From positions 6,758,001 through 6,822,000 of the forward strand of contig CAVTWI010000002.1 in assembly GCA_963738345.1 (NCBI GenBank): 64,000 nt of DNA, given 5' to 3'. Below are positions 1-8,612 of this stretch, one piece after another (the stretch's first letter is position 1; the number at the start of each line of letters is the position of its first letter). The position numbers and the translations under genes are program-made. The notes beneath the pieces were generated by a model. That model was not told the origin of the DNA. It was given only the letters and a program-made list of their open reading frames with translations, and made no database searches. The DNA is from Bog-159 sp963738345. GTDB taxonomy: Bacteria; Acidobacteriota; Terriglobia; Bryobacterales; Bryobacteraceae.

Positions 1-2271
1 ATGGCCCTGGCCACATCCATCATATTCCTGCAGGGTGTGGGTAAGTTGTTCGAGGTGCTGGTACGAAGTTCACCCCAGCCAGCGACGGTTCTTTATTTGT
101 TCGCGCTGTCGCTGCCGCCGCTGCTGCCGCTAACAATTCCGTTCGGCACCTTGGTAGGCATCCTGGTCGGATTGGGACGCCTGGCGACCGACGGTGAGAT
201 CACCGCCATGCGCGCCGCCGGGTGCTCCAGCCGTAAGGTTGTACTGCCGGTCATGCTATTCGCCTTCATCGCCATGGTGGTGGCTGGTGTGATGACCTTG
301 CGGCTGACTCCGCTTTCCGTGCGCATCAGTAAAGACGTTCTGGAAAAGCTCTCCGCATCGCAGGTTAGTGCCGATATCGAACCGCGCGTCTTCGACGAAG
401 ATTTTCCCAACACGATTTTGTACGTAGGCGATGTTCGTCCGGGCACCGTTGTCGTTTGGCACAACGTATTTTTGGCGGATCTGACGCCTCCCGAACAGCG
501 CACCAGCGGTATGGGCGACAAAGCCACCGGGCCCCTGATTACCGTAGCCCAGGAGGCAATTGCGGTGCCCGATCCGGTCCACAACCGCCTGCAGCTTTCC
601 ATGCGCAACGCCGGGAATCACGAAATGGGCAAGGATCTTAAGGGCTATGACAGCTTCTCGCCCGTAGTGGCACAGGCGCTATATGCCTCCCCCCCCGTGC
701 CTGGCGCCCGCAAGCCCTTCAGTGAAATGAACACGCGCGAACTGAGCCGCTACTCCGCCCACGGAGCGGACTGGGTGGAAGCGCGCATCGAGTTGCACCG
801 CCGCTTGGCTCTACCGATCGCCTGCCTGGTGCTGGCGCTCGTGGGCATTCCGTTAGGTGTCTCATCGCGCAAGGGCGGAAAGTCCGGCGGCTATGTGACC
901 GCAGTTTTTCTGGCGTTCTTTTGTTATTACTTGGCGTTCATCACGTTGGTAAGCCTGGCGCGACAACGGGCCCTTCCTGTAGAGGTAGCGCTATGGCTCC
1001 CGAATGCCGCGTTTCTGCTGGCTGGGTTGATCTTTGTCGCGCGCATGGAAACTCCCGGCGGCCGCGATCTGGTAGGCGCGCTACGAGATTCCTTGGTTGT
1101 CTCGCTGAATCGCCTGCGCCGCCGATTTGTAGCCGAAGGTGGACCCGGCACCCGAGCCCGAGTCTTTCGCTGGCCCTTGCTTCCTCAGATTCTCGATACC
1201 TATATTCTGACGAGCTTCATCTTCTATTTCACCGTAGTACTGGCCAGCTTCGTGTCGATGAGCCAGATTTACAACTTCTTCGAACTGCTGGGCGACATCG
1301 TACGGAACCAGATATCCCTGACCAAAGTTTTCACGTATCTGCTTTTTCTGACTCCTCAACTGATTTATAAAACGCTCCCGATTAGCGTCCTGGTGGGCGT
1401 GCTGGTGACCTTCGGTGTACTGACTAAGCACAACGAAGTAACTGCGTTTAAGGCGTGTGGGGTGAGTCTGCACCGTTTGGCCATTCCTATTCTGGTGGCC
1501 AGCGCCGTTCTCAGCGGAGCCCTCTTCGCCTTCGACCACTACTACGTGCCCGAGGCCAATCGCCGCCAGGATGCCTTGCGCAACGAGATTAAAGGTCGCG
1601 CCGTGCAGACCTACCTCAGTCCGGAACGCAAATGGATCTTCGGCAAGGGCCCGCGCATTTACTACTACAAGTTCTTCGACCGCGATGAAGATGTGATGGG
1701 CGGAGTGATCGTCTATGAACTGGAGCCCAATACCTATAAATTGGTGCGTCAGATTTCCGCCGAGCGCGCGCACTGGCAGGCATCGTTGCAGACTTGGGTC
1801 TTCGAAAACGGCTGGCGCCGCGATTTCCACGGCAATACCAGCATTCCGTTGACCGCCTTTCAGGCGGAGACTTTTCCGGAGTTGAACGAACCGCCCAGCT
1901 ATTTCTTGAAAGAAGTAAAGCAGGATTCCCAGATGAACTTCCGTGAGTTGGACAGTTACATTCGGGACCTGCAGCAGAGCGGATTCAACACCGTCAAGCT
2001 GCGCGTGCAGTTCTATCAGAAATTCTCGGCGCCGCTCTTTGTGTTAATCATGGCCATGATTTCGATACCGTTCGGATTTCTGGTGGGCAATCGGGGCGCC
2101 ATGGCCGGCATTGGCGTCAGTATCGGTATCGCTATCGCCTATTGGGGCATTGGGCTGCTGTTTGAGAAGATTGGCAATGTGAATCAACTGCCGCCGGCCA
2201 TCGCGGCATGGTCACCGGATGCGCTGTTCTCCCTCACGGGATTATATTTGCTGTTGCGAATGCGAAGCTGA
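1..2271 (+). CDS. LptF-LptG fusion, LPS export ABC transporter permease (5' end cut by window)
   Basis: Two YjgP/YjgQ-type permeases are joined in one chain, so the single protein could supply both membrane halves of the LptB2FG lipopolysaccharide extractor. In this family each half has six membrane helices around a periplasmic beta-jellyroll. Repeat one (residues about 1-350) carries the conserved stretch with GRLATDGEITAMRAAG. Repeat two starts near residue 393 with LPQILDTYILTSF and contains the matching HNEVTAFKACG. The first Met aligns about 20 residues inside the usual LptF N-terminus, where an arginine-rich amphipathic stretch is expected, so the true start lies left of the window. The next gene's ATG directly follows the TGA stop. 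The family is clear; use of one polypeptide for both halves is inference. Confidence 0.9.
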   Translation: MALATSIIFLQGVGKLFEVLVRSSPQPATVLYLFALSLPPLLPLTIPFGTLVGILVGLGRLATDGEITAMRAAGCSSRKVVLPVMLFAFIAMVVAGVMTLRLTPLSVRISKDVLEKLSASQVSADIEPRVFDEDFPNTILYVGDVRPGTVVVWHNVFLADLTPPEQRTSGMGDKATGPLITVAQEAIAVPDPVHNRLQLSMRNAGNHEMGKDLKGYDSFSPVVAQALYASPPVPGARKPFSEMNTRELSRYSAHGADWVEARIELHRRLALPIACLVLALVGIPLGVSSRKGGKSGGYVTAVFLAFFCYYLAFITLVSLARQRALPVEVALWLPNAAFLLAGLIFVARMETPGGRDLVGALRDSLVVSLNRLRRRFVAEGGPGTRARVFRWPLLPQILDTYILTSFIFYFTVVLASFVSMSQIYNFFELLGDIVRNQISLTKVFTYLLFLTPQLIYKTLPISVLVGVLVTFGVLTKHNEVTAFKACGVSLHRLAIPILVASAVLSGALFAFDHYYVPEANRRQDALRNEIKGRAVQTYLSPERKWIFGKGPRIYYYKFFDRDEDVMGGVIVYELEPNTYKLVRQISAERAHWQASLQTWVFENGWRRDFHGNTSIPLTAFQAETFPELNEPPSYFLKEVKQDSQMNFRELDSYIRDLQQSGFNTVKLRVQFYQKFSAPLFVLIMAMISIPFGFLVGNRGAMAGIGVSIGIAIAYWGIGLLFEKIGNVNQLPPAIAAWSPDALFSLTGLYLLLRMRS

Positions 2272-3135
2272 ATGAACTTACTCTTTCCCATCGCTGCGAT
2301 CACCGACGAGTTCTCGCAGGATATCGAAACCGCGGCGCGGTCCATGGCAGAAATCGGCATGACCGGCGCGGAACTACGCATGGTGTTCGGGAAGAATATC
2401 ATCGACCTCACGGATGACGAGGTGGACCGCGCACGCGAGATCATGGCGCGGCACGGCCTGGAAATCATTTCCATTGCATCGCCTTTGCTCAAGTGCGTGC
2501 TGCCCGATTCTCCTGATATCGACGGGCGATTCCACAAGGATGTGTTCGCCTCGGCTCATACGATCGAAGACCAGCCGCGCCTGGCCGATCGCGCTCTGGC
2601 CATAGCCGAACGCACCGGAGCGCGCCTCATTCGAGTGTTCTCGTACTGGCGAACAGTGCGGCCCAAGGAGTGTTTCGACCGGGTTGCCATCGCGCTCGAA
2701 AACCTCGCAAAACTGGCTGCCGCGCATGGGCGCATCATCGGGCTGGAGAATGAACACGCCTGCAACATTGCCACCGGCTACGAAACCGGACAATTGCTGG
2801 AGGCCGTAAAGCATCCGAATCTACGCGTGGTGTGGGATCCGGCCAACGCTTACGTGTCCGGCGAAACGCCGTATCCGGATGGCTACCGCCACGTCCCTTC
2901 CGCCCGGATCGAACATGTTCACGCTAAGGACTGCCACGTGGACGGTCATCGCCCCATTTGGTGTGCCTTGGGAGAAGGCGGCATCGACTGGAGAGGCCAG
3001 ATCCGCGCACTGGCGGATGACGGATACAAGGGTTGGATCAGCCTGGAAACTCACTGGCAAGGTCCCGCCGGCGACAAGCACGAGGCCAGCATGATCTGCG
3101 GCCGGAACCTCAAGGTTCTGGTCGCTACTCCCTGA
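2272..3135 (+). CDS. Sugar phosphate isomerase/epimerase (xylose-isomerase-like TIM barrel)
   Basis: This 287-residue protein belongs to the AP-endonuclease-2 / xylose-isomerase-like TIM-barrel family. Members isomerise or epimerise sugars, inositols or hydroxypyruvate through a divalent metal. Likely metal ligands sit at the ends of successive strands: Glu in IIGLENEHA (about 161), Asp in VVWDPANAY (about 187), His in RIEHVHAKDCH (about 212) and Glu in WISLETHWQG (about 257). The length is normal and there is no signal peptide, so it is cytoplasmic. The ATG immediately follows the lptFG stop, suggesting co-transcription, though no functional link to LPS export is evident. The substrate cannot be read from the sequence. 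Confidence 0.85.
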   Translation: MNLLFPIAAITDEFSQDIETAARSMAEIGMTGAELRMVFGKNIIDLTDDEVDRAREIMARHGLEIISIASPLLKCVLPDSPDIDGRFHKDVFASAHTIEDQPRLADRALAIAERTGARLIRVFSYWRTVRPKECFDRVAIALENLAKLAAAHGRIIGLENEHACNIATGYETGQLLEAVKHPNLRVVWDPANAYVSGETPYPDGYRHVPSARIEHVHAKDCHVDGHRPIWCALGEGGIDWRGQIRALADDGYKGWISLETHWQGPAGDKHEASMICGRNLKVLVATP

Positions 3136-3187
3136 GAAAAAGACCCTCGACCTCCTACCTTCTCTCTGAAAGCTCTCGAATCTGCCA

Positions 3188-4010
3188 ATGCAGGATTACG
3201 ATGTTACGCTCAAACTGCTATTGCAAGGCTCGGCCCCGCTCGCTCTGCGGGAGTTGACCGGAACAACCGTTACGAAGTGGCTCGATGTAGAGTTGCCCAA
3301 AGTGCAAAACCTTCGCTTGGACCTGCTGGGGGAGACCGCGGATGGCGGATTGGTCCACCTGGAGTTGCAAAGCAGCAACGATGTGGGCATGCCTCTGAGA
3401 ATGGCCGAATACTGTTTAGGCATCTTCCGGCTCTTTCGGCGATTCCCTCGGCAGATTGTCATATATGTAGGCCAACCCCAAATGCGGATGGACCGCGAAC
3501 TGCGGGACGTTGACGTGTTTTTTCAGTACCGCTTGATTGACATTCGTGCGTTGGATGGAAATCTACTGCTGGAAAGCGCGGGAGTCAGACAATGTAATTG
3601 CGATCCTGGCTGGATTGCGGGACCATAAAGAAGCGGTGCACCGGATCGTTCAGCGCATCGCGGGACTCAACGGGGCGGAGCGCGAAAAATCGCTGGCCCA
3701 ATTATTTATACTAGCGGGCTTGAGGCGCTGGGCAAAAACGGTCGAACTGGAGGCTTCTGCAATGCCGATTCAAACGAGCATTCTCGAACATGATGTGTTA
3801 GGGCCAGTGTTCCAGAAAGGTCGACAGGAAGGGCGGCAAGAAGGCCGTCAGGAAGGCGAACTGATCGTACTGCGCCGCTTGATCGAAAGACGCTTCGGCA
3901 CCCTGCCTGAATGGGCTACCGAAAAACTGGCCGCCCTCTCGGCTGCCGACTTGGAAGCGTTGAGCGATCGGATACTGGACGCGACCAGCCTGGAACAATT
4001 GCTCCACTAG
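3188..4010 (+). CDS. Rpn/PD-(D/E)XK transposase-like nuclease with DUF4351-type tail, one frameshift
   Basis: Two overlapping frames make one protein of about 274 residues once a single base is removed from GGG at 3580-3582; the join then reads smoothly as LLLESA followed by ESDNVIAILAGL. The N-terminal part has the PD-(D/E)XK pattern of the Rpn (recombination-promoting nuclease) family: Asp in LRLDLLGE followed by VHLELQSSND. A GRQEGRQEGRQEG linker leads into a C-terminal helical domain (LIERRFGTLPEWATEKL) like DUF4351. Rpn proteins are DNA endonucleases often found in many copies per genome. The shift is either a homopolymer sequencing error or a recent inactivation. It lies between the isomerase gene and an unrelated membrane protein gene. 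Confidence 0.75.
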
Positions 4011-4065
4011 CCGCTCCCCGGAATCCGCCCCGCCATCAGGCAACGATACATTCTAAGATAGGGTA

Positions 4066-6435
4066 TTGTCCTCTTCTCAACATACCTCCATCCCCTGGCC
4101 GCACCTCTATTTGGGCGTGGCGTTGACCACCCTCGCGACCCTTTTGCTTGAGTTGTCCCTGACGCGCATCTTCTCGGTGGTCTTCTACTACCACTTTGCG
4201 TTCCTGGCGATTTCCATTGCGTTGTTCGGTTTGGGCGTAGGTGGCGTTTTTTCTTATATCGTGGCAGGCTGGAAAACGCCGCTATTCCGTAAGTTGGGCT
4301 ACCTGAGCATGCTTAACAGCCTGCTGGTGATGATGGCGCTGGCCGTGGTGCTCGCACAGAAGGAGGAACCTGGGGCATGGGGGTTGACCCTGGTCTACTT
4401 CACCACATCCCTGCCGTTCTTCGTATCAGGCGCCATCGTTTCGCTGGCTATCTCGGAAACCGTCGAACGCATCGAACGGGTCTATTTCTTCGATTTGCTG
4501 GGCGCGTCCGCCGGTTGCTTGTTACTGGTCCCGTTCCTGAACGAGTTCGGCGGCACCAGCACGGTCATGCTCGTCGCCGTCCTGTTCGCCGCGACCGGAG
4601 CTATCTGGCATAGCATGGCCGGATCGGTGAAATTGCGCGCCGGCGCGGTCGCCTTGGCCCTGGCACTCTTCTCTTTCGTCTTCTACAACGGCTCCCATAA
4701 CATAATCGCTATCCGTTACGCCAAAGGCCAGAAGCTGAAAAAAGAAGAGTTCGTGCAATGGAATAGCTTCTCGCGCATCGCCGTGCGCGACTACTCCATC
4801 TTCATCGATGCCGACGCTTCCACTGGCATTGCGAGTTTCGATTTCGAGCACCTCACCACGCGCGAGCGTCATGAACTGCTGGAACAGGGTCCCGCGCTCC
4901 CCTATGCCATCAGGCCCGGTGCAAAGGCTTTGGTTATCGGCCCCGGCGGCGGTTGGGACGTTGCGCGCGCTCTGGCCTCCGGCAGCCACGACATTACCGG
5001 CGTCGAGATCAACCCGATTATCGCCACCACAGTAATGCGCGATCGTTACGTGGCGCAAAGCCGCGGCATCTACCTGCGGCCCGATGTCCGCATTTTCGTG
5101 GAAGATGGCCGCAGTTTCGTACGGCGCAGCCAGGAGCGCTATCAGGTAGTGCAGGCCACCCTGGTCGACACCTGGGCATCCACCGCTGCGGGGGCATTTG
5201 CCCTTTCGGAAAACAATCTCTACACCACCGACGCGCTCCGCGACTATCTTCTGCACCTGACAGACGATGGCATGGCAGCCTTCACCCGTTGGGGTCTCGA
5301 TCCGCCGCGCGAGTCTCTGCGGCTGGTCTCGCTGGCCATGGCGGCTCTGAATCAACTGGGAGAGCCGGAGCCTTGGCGGCACGTGATCGTGGGTCGCGAC
5401 GGATCCACCAAAGGCTGGGGCGCACAAGATACCGTATTGATCTCGCGCAAGCCGTTCGGCCCTGCCGACCTGGCCCGTGCGCGCGCGGCGATAGCGGCGG
5501 CGAACATGCAGGCGATCTACCTGCCGGATGAGCGTATCCCAGGCCAGTTTACGGACCTTTTGCGCAGTTCCGATCCCGCGGCCTACCAGCACAACTACCG
5601 CTACGACATCTCCCCGGTGGGCGACAACCAGCCATTTTTCTTTTACACCGTGCAACCACGCGATATCCTGGCATTCCTGGCGAATGCGTCGCACCGCTCG
5701 GCGGACTATAAGATCAACAAAGCCGTGCCTCTGCTCTACGCGTTGATGGCGATCAGCATGCTCGCGACCGCTATCATACTGGCCTTGCCGCCTGTCGTGC
5801 TGGGCGCGCGCCTGCCGCGGCAAAGAGGCGTGCTCCGCTTCCTACTCTATTTTCTATGCATCGGCGCCGGCTATATCCTGATTGAAATGGCGCTCATCCA
5901 GAAGTTCGTGCTTTTCCTGGGCCATCCAACCTACGCACTGACAGTGGTAATTTTCTCAATGCTAGTATCGAGCGGCCTAGGCAGCTATTTCAGCCGGCGC
6001 ATTCTCGGTGACAGTGATGTCCGCCTGAACCGCGCGCTGGTGCTGATCGCCGTCCTGGTCGCGCTGCTCGCCGCCATCGTCACGCCCCTACTGGCTGCCG
6101 GAGTAGGGTTGCCGCTCTCGCTGAAGTTCCTGATCACGGCGGCGCTAATTTCGCCCGCCGGGTTCGTGATGGGCATGCCTTTCCCCACAGCCTTGAAGCG
6201 CCTGGAGGAATGGCATAAACCTTCGGTGCGATGGGCTTGGTCACTCAACGCCGCGGCCAGCGTGCTGGGTTCCGTGGGATCGCTGGTCTGCGCCATCTAT
6301 TTAGGGCTCGTGCAAACCCTGTTGGCGGGCGGACTTCTATACATCGCCGCCCTAGCCATAGTCGCCACCATAAAAAGAGCGCCCGATAATTCCGGCGTAG
6401 ATGCTGTTGCAGTCGCACAAGCTCGGCTAAACTGA
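4066..6435 (+). CDS. Membrane-embedded spermidine-synthase-like protein
   Basis: The 789-residue protein has three blocks: about six membrane segments (residues 10-215), a soluble SpeE-like domain (about 240-520) and a second membrane block (about 555-775). The central domain shows a nucleotide-binding motif I (KALVIGPGGGWDVARAL), an acidic strand-2 end (VEINPI) and EDGRSFVRR, all typical of aminopropyl- or methyltransferase Rossmann folds. Bacterial fusions of this kind are usually annotated spermine/spermidine synthase domain proteins, and their true substrates are mostly unknown. The only start without an intervening stop is TTG at 4066 (in-frame TAA at 4054), with only a weak Shine-Dalgarno, so the start is less certain than the frame. 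Spermidine synthesis itself should not be assumed. Confidence 0.8.
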   Translation: MSSSQHTSIPWPHLYLGVALTTLATLLLELSLTRIFSVVFYYHFAFLAISIALFGLGVGGVFSYIVAGWKTPLFRKLGYLSMLNSLLVMMALAVVLAQKEEPGAWGLTLVYFTTSLPFFVSGAIVSLAISETVERIERVYFFDLLGASAGCLLLVPFLNEFGGTSTVMLVAVLFAATGAIWHSMAGSVKLRAGAVALALALFSFVFYNGSHNIIAIRYAKGQKLKKEEFVQWNSFSRIAVRDYSIFIDADASTGIASFDFEHLTTRERHELLEQGPALPYAIRPGAKALVIGPGGGWDVARALASGSHDITGVEINPIIATTVMRDRYVAQSRGIYLRPDVRIFVEDGRSFVRRSQERYQVVQATLVDTWASTAAGAFALSENNLYTTDALRDYLLHLTDDGMAAFTRWGLDPPRESLRLVSLAMAALNQLGEPEPWRHVIVGRDGSTKGWGAQDTVLISRKPFGPADLARARAAIAAANMQAIYLPDERIPGQFTDLLRSSDPAAYQHNYRYDISPVGDNQPFFFYTVQPRDILAFLANASHRSADYKINKAVPLLYALMAISMLATAIILALPPVVLGARLPRQRGVLRFLLYFLCIGAGYILIEMALIQKFVLFLGHPTYALTVVIFSMLVSSGLGSYFSRRILGDSDVRLNRALVLIAVLVALLAAIVTPLLAAGVGLPLSLKFLITAALISPAGFVMGMPFPTALKRLEEWHKPSVRWAWSLNAAASVLGSVGSLVCAIYLGLVQTLLAGGLLYIAALAIVATIKRAPDNSGVDAVAVAQARLN

Positions 6436-6440
6436 CAGGT

Positions 6441-6446
6441 AGGGGG
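6441..6446 (+). promoter_or_regulatory. Shine-Dalgarno AGGGGG that selects a TTG start
   Basis: AGGGGG ends 8 bases before the TTG at 6455. A nearby ATG at 6447 lies in a different frame and too close to the purine run. This supports TTG as the initiation codon of the E1 dehydrogenase fusion. Confidence 0.6.
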
Positions 6447-6454
6447 ATGCCTTA

Positions 6455-8551
6455 TTGGCCACCATTACCAGCAGCCAACCTGCCGCCACATCAAAATGGC
6501 ACGGGTTGGAACCCGAGCAACTGATAGAAGCCTTCCGAATCATGCAGACGTCACGGCGTCTGGATGACCGTGAAGTTGCTCTTAAGCGCCAGAATCGGAT
6601 ATTTTTTCAAATCAGCGGCGCGGGGCACGAAGCCGTACAAGTGGCGGCCGGTCTCGCCTTGCGCTCGGGACACGATTGGATCTTTCCGTACTATCGGGAT
6701 CGCGCGCTTTGCTTAACCCTCGGCGTGTCTCCACTTGACATGCTGCTGCAGGCCGTCGGAGCGGCTGACGATCCTGCGTCAGGCGGCCGCCAGATGCCTT
6801 CCCACTGGGGCGATGCGCGCTTCAACATCGTCTCATCTTCCTCGTGCACGGGCACCCAATTCCCCCAAGCGGTGGGCTGTGCCGACGCCAATCGCTTTTC
6901 CGCGCCGGATGGCGATGCCGTCACTTTGGTTTCGAGCGGTGACGGCGCCACCAGCGAAGGCGAGTTTTGGGAATCGTTGAACGCGGCTTGCTTAAATCGA
7001 CTGCCCGTCTTATACCTTATCGAAGACAATGGTTACGCCATCTCCGTGCCCATAGAATGCCAGACAGCGGGCTCCAGTATATCGGCCCTGGTGTCCGGTT
7101 TCCCTGACCTGTTCCGGCAGGAAGTGGATGGCTGCGACTTCCTGGCGTCTTATCAAGCCATGACCGCGGCCGTCGAGTATTGCCGCCAAGGCCGCGGCCC
7201 GGCGCTGGTTCACGCACACGTCATTCGTCCCTACTCGCACTCGCTCTCCGATGACGAGCGCCTGTATAAGACTCCGGCCGAACGCCAAGCCGAGCAAGAG
7301 CGCGATCCCCTCACGAGCTTTCCCCGGTTCCTGCTGGAGGAGGGCGTGATCGATCAGAATGCCCTGCGCCGCATCACCCTTGAGGTCGATCGCGCCGTAC
7401 ACGATGCTTCGGAACAGGCGCTACGTGCCGAGCCAGCCCAACGCGATTCCGCCCTGCGCCACCTATATTCAGCGGTCGATCCCACCTCCCCGGAATTCAG
7501 TTCGGCTCCGCAGTTCAGCGGAGAGCCCAAGACCATGGTCGATCTGCTGAACGCCACCCTGCACGAAGAGATGCGCCGCGACCCGCGCGTGGTAGCCTTC
7601 GGCGAGGATGTGGCGGATTGCAGCCGCGCGCAGAATCTGGCCGTAGTGAAGGGCAAAGGCGGCGTATTCAAAGTCACGCACGGGCTGCAAAGTGAGTTCG
7701 GCGCGCAGCGTGCATTCAACACTCCCCTGGCCGAAGCCTCTATTGTGGGCCGCGCCATCGGCATGTCCGTTCGCGGCCTGAAGCCCGTCGCGGAAATTCA
7801 ATTCTTCGATTACATCTGGCCTGCGATGATGCAAATTCGCGACGAGATGGCTACCATGCGTTGGCGCTCCAACGGCAGTTTCTCGTGCCCCTTCGTGCTG
7901 CGCGTGCCCATTGGCGGCTATTTAAATGGCGGCGCCATCTATCATAGCCAGTGCGGCGAAGTGGAGTTCACCCATATACCCGGCCTGCGTGTGATCATGC
8001 CTTCGAACGCCTTGGATGCCTGCGGGTTGCTGCGAACCGCGATCCGTTGCAATGACCCCGTCATGTTTCTGGAGCACAAGCGTTTGTATCGTGAACCTTA
8101 CAACCGCTCGCCCCATCCTGGCCCCGACTACACCATCCCGTTCAGCTGCGCCCGCATCGTGAAACCGGGCCACGACCTTACCGTCGTCACCTATGGCGCG
8201 CTAGTGCAAAAGTCTCAACAGGCGGCCCTACTGGTGGAGCGTAAGAATCCGGACATCAGCGTCGAAGTCATCGACTTGAGGTCGCTGGCGCCTTTCGATT
8301 GGAACGCCATTCGTACCTCGGTCGAGAAGACCAACCGTGTGATCATCGCGCATGAGGATACCCTTTCCTTCGGTTATGCTGCGGAGATCGCCGCCCGCAT
8401 CGCCGACGAATTATTTGATCGCCTGGATGCCCCGGTGCGCCGGGTCGCTGCCATGGATACTTGGGTTGCCTACCAACCGCAGGTGGAAAATGAAATTCTG
8501 CCCCAGGTAGAGGATCTGGTGGCGGAAATGGAGCGGGTTCTGGCTTATTGA
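6455..8551 (+). CDS. Fused thiamine-dependent 2-oxoacid dehydrogenase E1 (alpha + beta)
   Basis: The 698-residue protein joins the E1 alpha and E1 beta chains of a 2-oxoacid dehydrogenase complex. Residues about 20-340 form the alpha part, with the thiamine-diphosphate motif beginning GDGATSEGEFWESLN and ending in EDNGYAIS. Residues about 362-550 form the beta pyrimidine-binding part (TMVDLLNATLHEE, FGEDVAD). Residues about 560-690 form the transketolase C-terminal domain. Similarity in style is closest to branched-chain (2-oxoisovalerate) E1, which decarboxylates 2-oxoacids and passes the acyl group to lipoyl E2. No E2 or E3 gene is nearby, so substrate is inferred. The TTG start is supported by AGGGGG just upstream. 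The gene follows the membrane methyltransferase-like gene by 19 bases. Confidence 0.9.
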   Translation: MATITSSQPAATSKWHGLEPEQLIEAFRIMQTSRRLDDREVALKRQNRIFFQISGAGHEAVQVAAGLALRSGHDWIFPYYRDRALCLTLGVSPLDMLLQAVGAADDPASGGRQMPSHWGDARFNIVSSSSCTGTQFPQAVGCADANRFSAPDGDAVTLVSSGDGATSEGEFWESLNAACLNRLPVLYLIEDNGYAISVPIECQTAGSSISALVSGFPDLFRQEVDGCDFLASYQAMTAAVEYCRQGRGPALVHAHVIRPYSHSLSDDERLYKTPAERQAEQERDPLTSFPRFLLEEGVIDQNALRRITLEVDRAVHDASEQALRAEPAQRDSALRHLYSAVDPTSPEFSSAPQFSGEPKTMVDLLNATLHEEMRRDPRVVAFGEDVADCSRAQNLAVVKGKGGVFKVTHGLQSEFGAQRAFNTPLAEASIVGRAIGMSVRGLKPVAEIQFFDYIWPAMMQIRDEMATMRWRSNGSFSCPFVLRVPIGGYLNGGAIYHSQCGEVEFTHIPGLRVIMPSNALDACGLLRTAIRCNDPVMFLEHKRLYREPYNRSPHPGPDYTIPFSCARIVKPGHDLTVVTYGALVQKSQQAALLVERKNPDISVEVIDLRSLAPFDWNAIRTSVEKTNRVIIAHEDTLSFGYAAEIAARIADELFDRLDAPVRRVAAMDTWVAYQPQVENEILPQVEDLVAEMERVLAY

Positions 8552-8612
8552 GATACAGGCTGAACGCCGGCACCCCTACGCTACAATCGAATTAACCCCG
8601 GCATGTCCACCG

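Noticed and set aside
4522..5823. A 433-codon minus-strand frame inside the membrane spermidine-synthase-like gene
   Set aside because: It is a shadow of the opposite-strand gene; product is Arg/Gly/His-rich without motifs.
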